In this document: positions 16,512 through 23,810 of the stretch, piece by piece
How positions within the stretch are numbered: the stretch's first letter is position 1
How the letters are laid out: every line of letters begins with the position of its first letter
Source of the DNA: Sarcodiotheca gaudichaudii
Lineage: Eukaryota; Rhodophyta; Florideophyceae; Gigartinales; Solieriaceae
Assembly: GCA_032355985.1 (NCBI GenBank)
Contig: JAUKVZ010000001.1
Location: 434,001-498,000, forward strand
Length of the DNA: 64,000 nucleotides
Reading direction: 5' to 3'
Notes under the pieces: generated by a model
The model's input: the letters and a program-made list of their open reading frames with translations, nothing else
The model's database searches: none
Told to the model about the DNA's origin: nothing
Translations under genes and position numbers: made by a program

Positions 16512-17807
16512 TCAGGTCGCCCAGACGTTAGTCGAACGTACGCCGTTGATCGTGTCGGCGCTCGGCACAGATCGGCCATTCTGACCGGCCGGCGCGGGAA
16601 CGCCCAGCCAACTCTGCGGGTATTCCTGGTCGTCGATGCCCAATGCCGCCTTCGTCGGATGCAGCGGGCGGAACGTGTCGCACATGACGGCAAGCTCGTT
16701 TGTGTAGTTCGCGCCGAGTGACTTCTCGACCGTGCCGGGATGCGGCCCGTGCGGAATGCCCTGCGGATGCAGCGTCAGTGAGCCGACTTCGATGCCCTTG
16801 CGCGCCTTGTAGTTGCCTTCGACGTAGTACAACACTTCATCGGAATCGATGTTCGAGTGGTTGTAAGGCACGGGGATCGCCTGCTCATGCCAGTCAAGCA
16901 TGCGCGGGCAGAAGCTGCAGATCACGAAATTGTGCGCCTCAAACGTCTGATGGATGGGAGGCGGCATGTGCAGCTTGCCGGTGATGGGTGCGAAATCATC
17001 AATATTGAAGATGTAGGGGTAATAGCAACCATCCCAGCCGACGATGTCCAGCGGATGGTAGTCATACGTGTAGGAATGCACGCAGTCGCGCGCCTTGATG
17101 CGCACTTCAAACTCGCCCGTCTCATCCCACGTCATCGGCTCCTCGGGCAATCTCAGATCGCGCTCGCAGTAGGGGGAGTGCTCGAGGAACTGCGCCGTCT
17201 TCTTGGAGATGTATCGCGGCGGCGGCAGAATGTGCGAGGCGTTGCACGTTTCGATCGTGAGGAACTTGCCGTACGGCATGTCTTCCTTCGTCATGCCTTC
17301 CGGGCGATCCTCATCCGAGAGTTCGTCGAAGTGCATGATGTAGATCGTGCCTTTGGGAACGATGATGTAGTCCTTCGGCCCGAACTTCAGCGTGCCGAAC
17401 ATCGTGTGCATCGTGCCCGTGCCGAAGTGAACGAACAGGCACTCATCGCCCTGGCCATTCTTGAAGTGGTACGTCATCTCCTCCGCCGGATTGCAGATGC
17501 TCATCTCGCAGTCGGCATTGCCGAAGAGAATGACGCGACCGGTGACCGGGTCGCCCTTGGGCTTCATCTGGGCGGACTTGAGATGGCGCATGCGCATGAC
17601 ATCCATCTCGACGTACTCAGGCTTGGTTGAGTACAGCGCCTTCCAGCCGTGCACCTGCGTGGGCGGATGGATGTGATACATCGTCGATGTCGGACCGACG
17701 AAGCCCTCTGTGCCGAAGAGCTCTTCGGAGTACAGCGCGCCATCGGGGCGTCGAAACTGCACGTGCCGCTTTTTCGGAAGATGACCCATTCTGGTGTAGT
17801 AGGGCAT
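16512..17807 (-). CDS. hmgA: Homogentisate 1,2-dioxygenase
   Basis: This 431-residue non-haem iron enzyme opens the ring of homogentisate to maleylacetoacetate in phenylalanine/tyrosine breakdown. The metal-binding region of this cupin-like family is clear: NHSNIDSDEVLYYVEGNYK followed by TLHPQGIPHGPHPG, supplying histidine and glutamate iron ligands. Other family blocks are MYHIHPPTQVHGW and GDECLFVHFGTGTMHT. The ATG follows AGGAG by six bases. It is the last gene after hppD and the 139-residue unknown, and a strong terminator follows. Confidence 0.95.
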   Translation of the reverse strand: MPYYTRMGHLPKKRHVQFRRPDGALYSEELFGTEGFVGPTSTMYHIHPPTQVHGWKALYSTKPEYVEMDVMRMRHLKSAQMKPKGDPVTGRVILFGNADCEMSICNPAEEMTYHFKNGQGDECLFVHFGTGTMHTMFGTLKFGPKDYIIVPKGTIYIMHFDELSDEDRPEGMTKEDMPYGKFLTIETCNASHILPPPRYISKKTAQFLEHSPYCERDLRLPEEPMTWDETGEFEVRIKARDCVHSYTYDYHPLDIVGWDGCYYPYIFNIDDFAPITGKLHMPPPIHQTFEAHNFVICSFCPRMLDWHEQAIPVPYNHSNIDSDEVLYYVEGNYKARKGIEVGSLTLHPQGIPHGPHPGTVEKSLGANYTNELAVMCDTFRPLHPTKAALGIDDQEYPQSWLGVPAPAGQNGRSVPSADTINGVRSTNVWAT

Positions 17808-17898
17808 GTGATGCTCCTGTCAGTCTTCATCCCGGCGCCGTCGATCCGCAGTTGGTGTCTTGCGACGGCGGCGCATCAGGTGTGCGATCGTGGTTCGG

Positions 17899-18318
17899 TT
17901 ACTTCGTTTTTCGCGCCGGGAACATGACTGGTCCCGCTTCGCCGATGCCCCAGACTTTGATGACATCGACGGGCCTGTGCGGCGACAATTCTATGTACAC
18001 CCGCTGGGTGACTTTCCAGTCATCCTCGAATGGAATCACCGTGGTCTGACCGGCGGGGGTGATCACGGGAAACTCATTGCCGTTGACATGAATAATCGAA
18101 GCGAGCGCCTTGAACTCCGCATGCTCATACACGGCGAACACGATCGCCGAATACTCGCCATTCGGCACATCGACGTATCGGGCGAGATCATATTCACGCG
18201 GCTGCGCCTGCGCGAGCTCGGCGCTCAGCCATCCGACGCAGAGAATCGCGACGGCGCCCAGGCCGAGAAAGACGCTCCACTGAATTCTGCGCCTTGAGAT
18301 TGCTTTGAACATCTGCAT
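17899..18318 (-). CDS. Unknown membrane-anchored or exported protein in the tyrosine operon
   Basis: The 139-residue protein has a basic N terminus (KAISRRRIQW), one hydrophobic stretch near residues 14-36 (SVFLGLGAVAILCVGWLSAE) and an AQAQ site that may be cut by signal peptidase. About 100 soluble residues follow with a beta-rich look (VDVPNGEYSAIVFAVYEHAE, TVIPFEDDWKVTQRVYIEL). I do not recognise a family. It starts 14 bases after the hppD stop and ends about 90 bases before hmgA, so it is almost surely co-transcribed with them. An alternative ATG lies two codons in, at 18312. Confidence 0.65.
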   Translation of the reverse strand: MQMFKAISRRRIQWSVFLGLGAVAILCVGWLSAELAQAQPREYDLARYVDVPNGEYSAIVFAVYEHAEFKALASIIHVNGNEFPVITPAGQTTVIPFEDDWKVTQRVYIELSPHRPVDVIKVWGIGEAGPVMFPARKTK

Positions 18319-18332
18319 CCTTTCGGCCTTGT

Positions 18333-19535
18333 TTAGAGATTGCCGCGACGATCCTGCTCGAGTTCGAGTGACTCAAACAGCGCCTTGAAGTTGCCTTTTC
18401 CGAAGCTCTGGCTGCCGCGGCGGCAGATGATCTCAAAGAACAGCGTCGGGCGATCCTGCAGAGGCATCGTGAAGAGCTGCAGCAGATATCCCTCATCGTC
18501 GGCGTCCACAAGGATGCCGAGATCCTTGATGCGGTCGCGATTCTCCTGAACGGACTCGTGGCCGTGCGCCTTGAGCATCTCGTCGACGCGATCCCAGACG
18601 TTCTCGTAGTAGGTGTCCGGGATGCGGAGGAAGTTCACGCCGCGCTTGCGAAGCTCTGCGACGGACGAAAGCTCGTCATTCGTGCGAAGCGCCAGATGCT
18701 GAATGCCCGGCGTCATGTTGTGCCACTCCAGGTATTCCTGGATCTGGCTCTTCTTCTTGCCCTCGGCCGGCTCGTTGATCGGCATCTTGATCACGCCGAA
18801 TCCCGAGGCCATCACCTTGGACATGAGCGCGGAATACTCGGTCGAGATGTCATTGTCATCGAAGTGCTTGAACAGCTTGAACTCAAGCACACTCTCGTAC
18901 CAGTCAACCCACTTGTTCATGCCGCCGAGTTCGACATTGCCGACGCAGTGATCGACATACTCGAGGCCGCACGGATTCTTGAGGTTGTACTCATTGAGCG
19001 GGAAGTTATGCATCGGCTGGTACGTCGGCAGGAAACGGCCGCCTTCGCGCACCTTCTCGAGGCCATAGCCGCCCGATCGGCTGACAAAGGAATGCACAGC
19101 CCGGCCGTACGCCTTGATGCCCGCGAGCGTGACGGCGCCATAGTCATCGGACATCTCGACCGGCTCGTACGCCGATTCGGCGCCATTGGCGATCGAGCGT
19201 TCGTAGGCGGCCGTCGCATCATCAACAGTAAAGGCGACATCCTTGACGCCATCGCCGTAGAGCAACACTTCCTCGGAAGCAGGATGGCTCTTGTTGAGTC
19301 CGGTCGTCAGGACGATGCGAATGTTGCCCTGCGTGAGGAGATAGGACGCCTGCTCGCGCTGGCCCGTCGTCAGGTCGGCGAACTGCTGAACCTGGAAGCC
19401 GAAGCATGAGGCGTAAAAGAACGCGGCCTGCTTCGCGTTGCCCACGAAGAAACGCACGTGGTCGACATCGATCAGTCTCAGGGGATCCGTCGTGGCGCTG
19501 CCGGCGGCGGCAGGTTTCGTGGTCACGGTGGTCAT
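18333..19535 (-). CDS. hppD: 4-hydroxyphenylpyruvate dioxygenase
   Basis: This 400-residue dioxygenase of the vicinal oxygen chelate fold converts 4-hydroxyphenylpyruvate to homogentisate. The iron ligands sit in EYVDHCVGNVE (His, near residue 195), GIQHLALRTND (His, near 281) and LFFEIICRRGSQSFGKGN (Glu, near 365); the last block also forms the C-terminal lid typical of true HppD. The ATG follows AGGAG by seven bases. It is the first gene of the operon with the 139-residue unknown and hmgA, and it faces away from an Lrp-type regulator gene. Confidence 0.95.
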   Translation of the reverse strand: MTTVTTKPAAAGSATTDPLRLIDVDHVRFFVGNAKQAAFFYASCFGFQVQQFADLTTGQREQASYLLTQGNIRIVLTTGLNKSHPASEEVLLYGDGVKDVAFTVDDATAAYERSIANGAESAYEPVEMSDDYGAVTLAGIKAYGRAVHSFVSRSGGYGLEKVREGGRFLPTYQPMHNFPLNEYNLKNPCGLEYVDHCVGNVELGGMNKWVDWYESVLEFKLFKHFDDNDISTEYSALMSKVMASGFGVIKMPINEPAEGKKKSQIQEYLEWHNMTPGIQHLALRTNDELSSVAELRKRGVNFLRIPDTYYENVWDRVDEMLKAHGHESVQENRDRIKDLGILVDADDEGYLLQLFTMPLQDRPTLFFEIICRRGSQSFGKGNFKALFESLELEQDRRGNL

Positions 19536-19643
19536 GTCGCGACTCCTGTCGATGGGAGATTGAAGGCTGAGAATGCGTCGCCGCAGCCAACCCAGGCGCG
19601 GCCTCTCCGGCCCGGTGGAAGATATCCGCCGGGAGCACGGCCC

Positions 19644-19671
19644 ATTCTAGGTTCCCGGTCGCCGGAGACAA
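19644..19671 (-). promoter_or_regulatory. Probable promoter of the hppD operon
   Basis: On the minus strand TTGTCT (19671-19666) and TAGAAT (19649-19644) are 16 bases apart, about 110 bases before the hppD start. The placement between two divergent genes suits regulated transcription, and the regulator gene next door is the obvious candidate. Confidence 0.45.
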
Positions 19672-19703
19672 GAGATTGTTCTGGTCCGGCATGGGAAAAC
19701 TAA

Positions 19704-19721
19704 AGAATCCACTTGATTTCT
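19704..19721. promoter_or_regulatory. Imperfect inverted repeat between hppD and the Lrp-type gene
   Basis: AGAATCCACTTGATTTCT has matching AGAA/TTCT ends around an AT-richer centre. It lies upstream of both divergent genes, in the place expected for an Lrp/AsnC operator, but the match is short and could be chance. Confidence 0.25.
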
Positions 19722-19748
19722 GTGGCTGGAGTGTTGATTATTCTGATC

Positions 19749-20303
19749 ATGGCCGATCGGAACGGGCAAAATGGCGATCTGGGAGCGCTGGCGAACGGTA
19801 AAGCCGTCTCCCAGGCCCGCATCAAGTTTGATGGAGTCGATCTGGCGATCCTCGATCAGCTCCAGTCCGACTCCAAGATCACGAATGCGAGCCTCGCCAA
19901 ACTGGCGGGCATCAGTCCGGCCGGGGCTCTCGAACGAGTTCGGAAGCTGGAGCAGGCCGGCGTCATCCGGGGGTATTCGGCGCGGCTCGATCCGGCCGCT
20001 GTCGGCAAGACGATTGTCGCTCTCATCCACATCTCCCTTGCATCCCACGGCGAGAAGGCGATCGAGGACTTCAAGGCCAGCCTTCGCGAGATGCCTGAGA
20101 TCCAGAGCGCCTGGCACACCACGGGTGAGGAAGACTTCGTCCTGCAGGTGCTCGTTACGGATATGGATCACTACGAGCGATTCGTGGTCCATCGTCTCAG
20201 CGCGATTCCCAATATCGGGCGCGTGCGCACGAGCTTCTGCCTCAGCACGGTGAAGAACGAGCCGAGCGTTCCCCTCGACGCGGTCGGTGAAGGCCGAGGC
20301 TGA
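19749..20303 (+). CDS. Lrp/AsnC-family transcriptional regulator
   Basis: The 184-residue protein has an N-terminal winged helix (FDGVDLAILDQLQSDSKITN, then SLAKLAGISPAGALERVRKL with the recognition helix) and a C-terminal RAM ligand-binding domain (KTIVALIHISLA to FVLQVLVTDMDHYERFV). Such proteins form octamers that sense amino acids. It is divergent from hppD and upstream of scoA, so control of tyrosine breakdown and ketone-body use is a natural inference. I chose ATG 19749 because the domain begins soon after; no ribosome site is obvious, and an upstream TTG at 19713 would add a hydrophobic stub. Confidence 0.85.
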   Translation: MADRNGQNGDLGALANGKAVSQARIKFDGVDLAILDQLQSDSKITNASLAKLAGISPAGALERVRKLEQAGVIRGYSARLDPAAVGKTIVALIHISLASHGEKAIEDFKASLREMPEIQSAWHTTGEEDFVLQVLVTDMDHYERFVVHRLSAIPNIGRVRTSFCLSTVKNEPSVPLDAVGEGRG

Positions 20304-20375
20304 CGAGATCGGCCGGCGAAAGTCGCTTCGATGCCGCGGCTGCCTCCTGAGGGCTCGTCCTGCTACCTTGGCGGC

Positions 20376-21092
20376 ATGATCAACAAAGTCTACGAGTCGC
20401 CCAGGGCCGTCATGGACGACCTCGTCTCGCGCGGCGTGGTCAAGGACGGCATCACGATCATGGCAGGTGGTTTCGGTCTGTGCGGGATTCCCGAACAGCT
20501 CATCCTCGCTCTGCGCGATACGGGTGTGACCGGTCTGACGGCCATCAGCAACAACGCCGGTGTCGATGACTGGGGGCTCGGCCTGCTGCTCCAGACGCGC
20601 CAGATCAAGAAGATGGTCAGCAGCTATGTCGGGGAGAACGCCGAATTTGAGCGTCAGTTCCTCGCCGGCGAGCTGGAAGTTGAGTTCAATCCTCAAGGCA
20701 CCCTTGCCGAACGCATCCGCGCCGGCGGGGCGGGCATTCCGGCTTTCTTCACGGCGACCGCCGTTGGCACGCCTGTGGCGGAGGGCAAAGAGACGCGTGA
20801 GTTCGACGGCAAGCCGTACCTCATGGAGACGTGGCTGAAGTCGGATCTGTCGCTGGTCAAAGCGCACACGGTCGACGCCTTCGGCAACATGGTCTTTCAC
20901 GAGACGGCGCGCAACTTCAATCCGATGATGGCGCAGGCCGGCGCCGTCACGATCGTTGAAGCTGAGCGGATGGTCGACATCGGCGAGATTCAGCCGGATC
21001 AGGTGCATCTGTCCGGCGCGTATGTGGACGGCATCGTGATTACGGAATCAGAGAAGCGCATCGAGCAGCGCACGACGAGGCCGCGAGGCTGA
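20376..21092 (+). CDS. scoA: 3-oxoacid CoA-transferase subunit A
   Basis: This 238-residue alpha subunit of succinyl-CoA:3-ketoacid CoA-transferase activates acetoacetate using succinyl-CoA. The family glycine motif is MAGGFGLCGIPEQLI, followed by ISNNAGVDDWGLGLL, the FNPQGTLAERIRAGGAGIPAF stretch and LVKAHTVDAFGNMVF. The active-site glutamate is on the partner subunit. The start is ATG 20376; longer upstream reading is not coding-like. A small membrane-protein gene separates it from scoB. In this location it can consume acetoacetate released by tyrosine degradation. Confidence 0.93.
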   Translation: MINKVYESPRAVMDDLVSRGVVKDGITIMAGGFGLCGIPEQLILALRDTGVTGLTAISNNAGVDDWGLGLLLQTRQIKKMVSSYVGENAEFERQFLAGELEVEFNPQGTLAERIRAGGAGIPAFFTATAVGTPVAEGKETREFDGKPYLMETWLKSDLSLVKAHTVDAFGNMVFHETARNFNPMMAQAGAVTIVEAERMVDIGEIQPDQVHLSGAYVDGIVITESEKRIEQRTTRPRG

Positions 21093-21103
21093 ACAGGGGG
21101 CGC

Positions 21104-21394
21104 ATGGGAGATCTGCACGCACAAGCCCGACGGAAGCGAGGCGCCCGGCTGTTTCAGTTCGGTGTGCTGGTGTTCGCGGTGGCCGTGCTGCTGACTGCCT
21201 TTCTGCCCAGTGAGCACTTCGCCGGCGCCATTCTCTGGCTCTGGCCATTTGTCGCGGTGATCGCCGGAGGATTCATCATCTTCGGACTGCGCATGACGAC
21301 AGCGGACTTTCGCGGCCCGGTGCGCCGCGACGAAACTGAGGGGCCATCCGATGATGGACCTGCGGCAGATTCGGTGGCAGAGGAGAACGCATAG
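21104..21394 (+). CDS. Small two-helix membrane protein inside the sco operon
   Basis: The 96-residue protein has a basic start (QARRKRGAR), two transmembrane helices (about residues 16-33, [18 protein letters not shown], and 42-62, [19 protein letters not shown]) and an acidic tail. It begins 11 bases after scoA, with AGGGGG before its ATG, and ends two bases before scoB, so it must be in the same transcript. I recognise no family. The tight spacing and clean membrane topology make it a likely real gene. Confidence 0.65.
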   Translation: MGDLHAQARRKRGARLFQFGVLVFAVAVLLTAFLPSEHFAGAILWLWPFVAVIAGGFIIFGLRMTTADFRGPVRRDETEGPSDDGPAADSVAEENA

Positions 21395-21396
21395 AG

Positions 21397-22062
21397 ATGG
21401 CGCTGACACGAGAAGAGATCACACGCCGCGCGGCGCTCGAACTTGAGGACGGCTTCGTCGTCAATCTGGGCATCGGCATGCCCACGCTCGTCGCGAATCA
21501 CATTCCGGAAGGCATGCAGGTCTGGCTGCAGTCAGAGAATGGCCTGCTGGGCATCGGGCCCTTCCCATTTGAAGGCGAAGAGGATCCCGATCTGATCAAC
21601 GCCGGCAAGCAGACGATCACAGCCGTGCCGGGCGCGTCTTACTTCTCCTCATCCGAAAGCTTCGAGATGATTCGCGGCGGGCATGTTCAGCTCGCCATTC
21701 TCGGCGCCATGCAGATCAGCGAAGAAGGAGACATCGCCAACTGGATGATTCCCGGCAAAATGGTCAAGGGCATGGGCGGCGCCATGGACCTCGTCGCCGG
21801 CGTCGAGAAGGTCGTCGTCACGATGGAGCATGTGGCGCGCAACGGTTCGGCGAAGATTCTTCCCGAGTGCACACTCCCGCTGACCGGTCAGCGCTGCATC
21901 GACATGATCATCTCGGATCTGTGTGTGCTTCAGATGGATGCTGATGCGCGCAGATTTCGACTGACCGAACTCGCGCCCGGCGTCACCACGGATGAAGTGC
22001 TGGAAAAGACGGAGGCGAACATCCTGACGGATGTGGAGCCCACCGAGATGAGCTTCGGCTAA
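21397..22062 (+). CDS. scoB: 3-oxoacid CoA-transferase subunit B
   Basis: This 221-residue beta subunit of succinyl-CoA:acetoacetate CoA-transferase carries the catalytic glutamate in the motif [10 protein letters not shown], which forms the glutamyl-CoA intermediate. Other family blocks are [32 protein letters not shown] and [16 protein letters not shown]. Length and order match ScoB of Bacillus and Helicobacter. It works with ScoA (20376-21092) to make acetoacetyl-CoA. It ends 16 bases before the convergent nuoC stop. Confidence 0.94.
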   Translation: MALTREEITRRAALELEDGFVVNLGIGMPTLVANHIPEGMQVWLQSENGLLGIGPFPFEGEEDPDLINAGKQTITAVPGASYFSSSESFEMIRGGHVQLAILGAMQISEEGDIANWMIPGKMVKGMGGAMDLVAGVEKVVVTMEHVARNGSAKILPECTLPLTGQRCIDMIISDLCVLQMDADARRFRLTELAPGVTTDEVLEKTEANILTDVEPTEMSFG

Positions 22063-22078
22063 GCCGCCAGGTCAGTGA

Positions 22079-22642
22079 TTACGCGTCAGTGCGATCGATC
22101 ACGTCGTACATCTCCCGCTCGCCCCGGCCCTTGACCGGATAGTCCTTGCGAAGCGGATGCGCGGGGAAGTCCTCCCACGTGAGGATGCGGCGAAGATCCG
22201 GATGATTCCGGAATCGAATCCCGTACATGTCGAAGACCTCGCGCTCCATCCACTCGGCGCCGGGCCACAGATCGCACACGCTTTCGATGTACAGGGCCGG
22301 ATCTTCCTCGATGCCGTCCGTGGGAAGGCTCGGATCCAGATGCGCCTTGACGAAGAAGCGAAGATCATGCTCGTAGCTGCAGAGGATGTAGATGACTGCG
22401 AAGCGGCCTTCCGTCTGGGCCGGGTAGTCGAGGTAATCGGCGCCCAGCACGTGTGAGAGGAAGTTGTAGCGGCAACGCTCGTCATCGCGCAGGAACTGAA
22501 GCACGCGATGCGCATCTTCCGGCTGCACGATGAGTGTGGAGTCGCCCCGATGCTCCACGCCCTTAAGGCGCAGGTTGGGGAACGCCTCTTTCACGACGGC
22601 GAATGTCGGATGATCCAGTCCGCTTCCCTTGGTCTTAGCCAT
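22079..22642 (-). CDS. nuoC: NADH-quinone oxidoreductase subunit C (30 kDa), away from other nuo genes
   Basis: The 187-residue protein has the complex I 30 kDa signature: MEREVFDMYGIRFRNHPDLR followed by RILTWEDF and HPLRKDYPVKG. In complex I this subunit sits in the peripheral arm beside NuoD. No other nuo gene lies within the window on either side, which is unusual because nuoC is normally between nuoB and nuoD. The start MAKTKGSGL at 22642 fits the family; a longer open frame to 22678 is unlikely. It could still be part of a complex encoded elsewhere. Confidence 0.9.
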   Translation of the reverse strand: MAKTKGSGLDHPTFAVVKEAFPNLRLKGVEHRGDSTLIVQPEDAHRVLQFLRDDERCRYNFLSHVLGADYLDYPAQTEGRFAVIYILCSYEHDLRFFVKAHLDPSLPTDGIEEDPALYIESVCDLWPGAEWMEREVFDMYGIRFRNHPDLRRILTWEDFPAHPLRKDYPVKGRGEREMYDVIDRTDA

Positions 22643-22690
22643 GCGTCGAGTGTAGCGGCTGGCCTCGCCAACGCCCATCCCGCCGCCGCC

Positions 22691-23371
22691 TCAGGACGCT
22701 CCGATCGCCTCCGCGATCAATGCCGCGCCTTCGCCTTCGACGAAGACGGGTGTCTCGGCCGGGCAGTGCTCCTGCAGCAGTCCGGCCCATTCAGCTGGTG
22801 TGATGAGCCCTTCGGAGATTGAACCTCGCATCAGTGTTGTGTCGCTGCCTCGTTCCGGAACGAGGCCACTGAGAAACACGCCCATGCACGTGGGGCCGAG
22901 CGACGCGAACATCCGCCGCAGATGGTCGCCAAGGTCGGCGAGCATGGAAGACTCGAGCATCGCCACGGGATCCAGCAGGATGCCGGCCGGCGCATCGGCC
23001 TGTTCCCGAAGGAACGCAAGGCACGTCTGCGGATCGCCGAGCACATGCCGAGCGCATGGACGCATCGCCAGCGTCGCGCCGCGCTCGGCCGCGATTCGCT
23101 GTGCCTGATCGAATCGCGCAGCGAACTCCTCTCGGCGGGCGGGAAGCCAACTCGTCGGCTCGGAGGCGAAGGGGCTCGACTTCGGACCGCCCGACCAGGC
23201 CACCCACAGGTCAAAGCCTGTCGCCTGCTCGACGGCTGCCTGCCATTCGTCGAAATCCAGGAGGGAAGGCCTGCAGAATCCGACACGGCTAGTCGCGCCC
23301 GATCCGATTTCACAGGCGGTGCGCCAGTGCGTTCCTTCCGGCGTCTCAGTCTGAAGTTCAAAGCACTTCAC
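22691..23371 (-). CDS. TIM-barrel isomerase-like protein
   Basis: The 226-residue protein resembles the AP endonuclease 2/xylose isomerase-like superfamily. The segments FDQAQRIAAERGATLAMRP, FLREQADAPAGILLDPVAML and a late VFVEGEGAAL match barrel strands with helix caps. It is short for the family (usually 260-300) and has few metal-binding histidines. The GTG start follows GGAG by eight bases. It precedes nuoC with a gap of about 50 bases on the same strand. Its substrate is unknown. Confidence 0.5.
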   Translation of the reverse strand: MKCFELQTETPEGTHWRTACEIGSGATSRVGFCRPSLLDFDEWQAAVEQATGFDLWVAWSGGPKSSPFASEPTSWLPARREEFAARFDQAQRIAAERGATLAMRPCARHVLGDPQTCLAFLREQADAPAGILLDPVAMLESSMLADLGDHLRRMFASLGPTCMGVFLSGLVPERGSDTTLMRGSISEGLITPAEWAGLLQEHCPAETPVFVEGEGAALIAEAIGAS

Positions 23372-23565
23372 GCATCATGCTCCGCAACCGTTATTGCGCA
23401 CAGACCAGCAGGACGCGCAAGGCTGATCGACCCGCCGCGCACAGAAGTGTCGTCCGGACCGCTTACTCGCTCACGGGCGAAAGTGGCGCCATCCGATTGA
23501 TGATGCTCCTGATGGGGCGCCGCGCCCCTCACGCCGGGTTCCACCTCACGCGAACGGAGTCGCTT

Positions 23566-23805
23566 ATGGTCGCGCTTGTCACTGCTCCCTCCCAGATTTC
23601 CAGAATGTCTCGCGAGCAGATCATTGATCGGATCCGAGCGTTCAATCCGACGGCCAGCCTCGGCTACCTGGGCGGTTTCGACAAGCAGGCGCTTGCGCAG
23701 TACCTCGACCATCTTGTCGCCGCGACGAGTCCGCGCAGTGAACGCTCCGCGTGGCAGCGTCCCGAAGGGCTTCGGGCGATCACCGTCGTCGAGCCGCGAG
23801 ACTGA
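23566..23805 (+). CDS. Small conserved-looking helical protein, function unknown
   Basis: The 79-residue protein starts at ATG 23566, with GGAG seven bases upstream. The central block reads SREQIIDRIRAFNPTASLGY, then LGGFDKQALAQYLDHLVAA: an amphipathic helix, an N-P-T-A turn and a second helix. I have the impression that small planctomycete proteins with this pattern recur, but I cannot check that here. It converges on the ABC-2 permease with five bases between stops. A minus-strand open frame over the same bases looks like a shadow. Confidence 0.6.
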   Translation: MVALVTAPSQISRMSREQIIDRIRAFNPTASLGYLGGFDKQALAQYLDHLVAATSPRSERSAWQRPEGLRAITVVEPRD

Positions 23806-23810
23806 TCGAT

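Noticed and set aside
19647-21008. A 453-codon open frame on the minus strand across the Lrp and scoA genes
   Set aside because: It is antisense to two well-supported genes, is rich in R, D and L without family motifs, and is a usual shadow in high-GC DNA.
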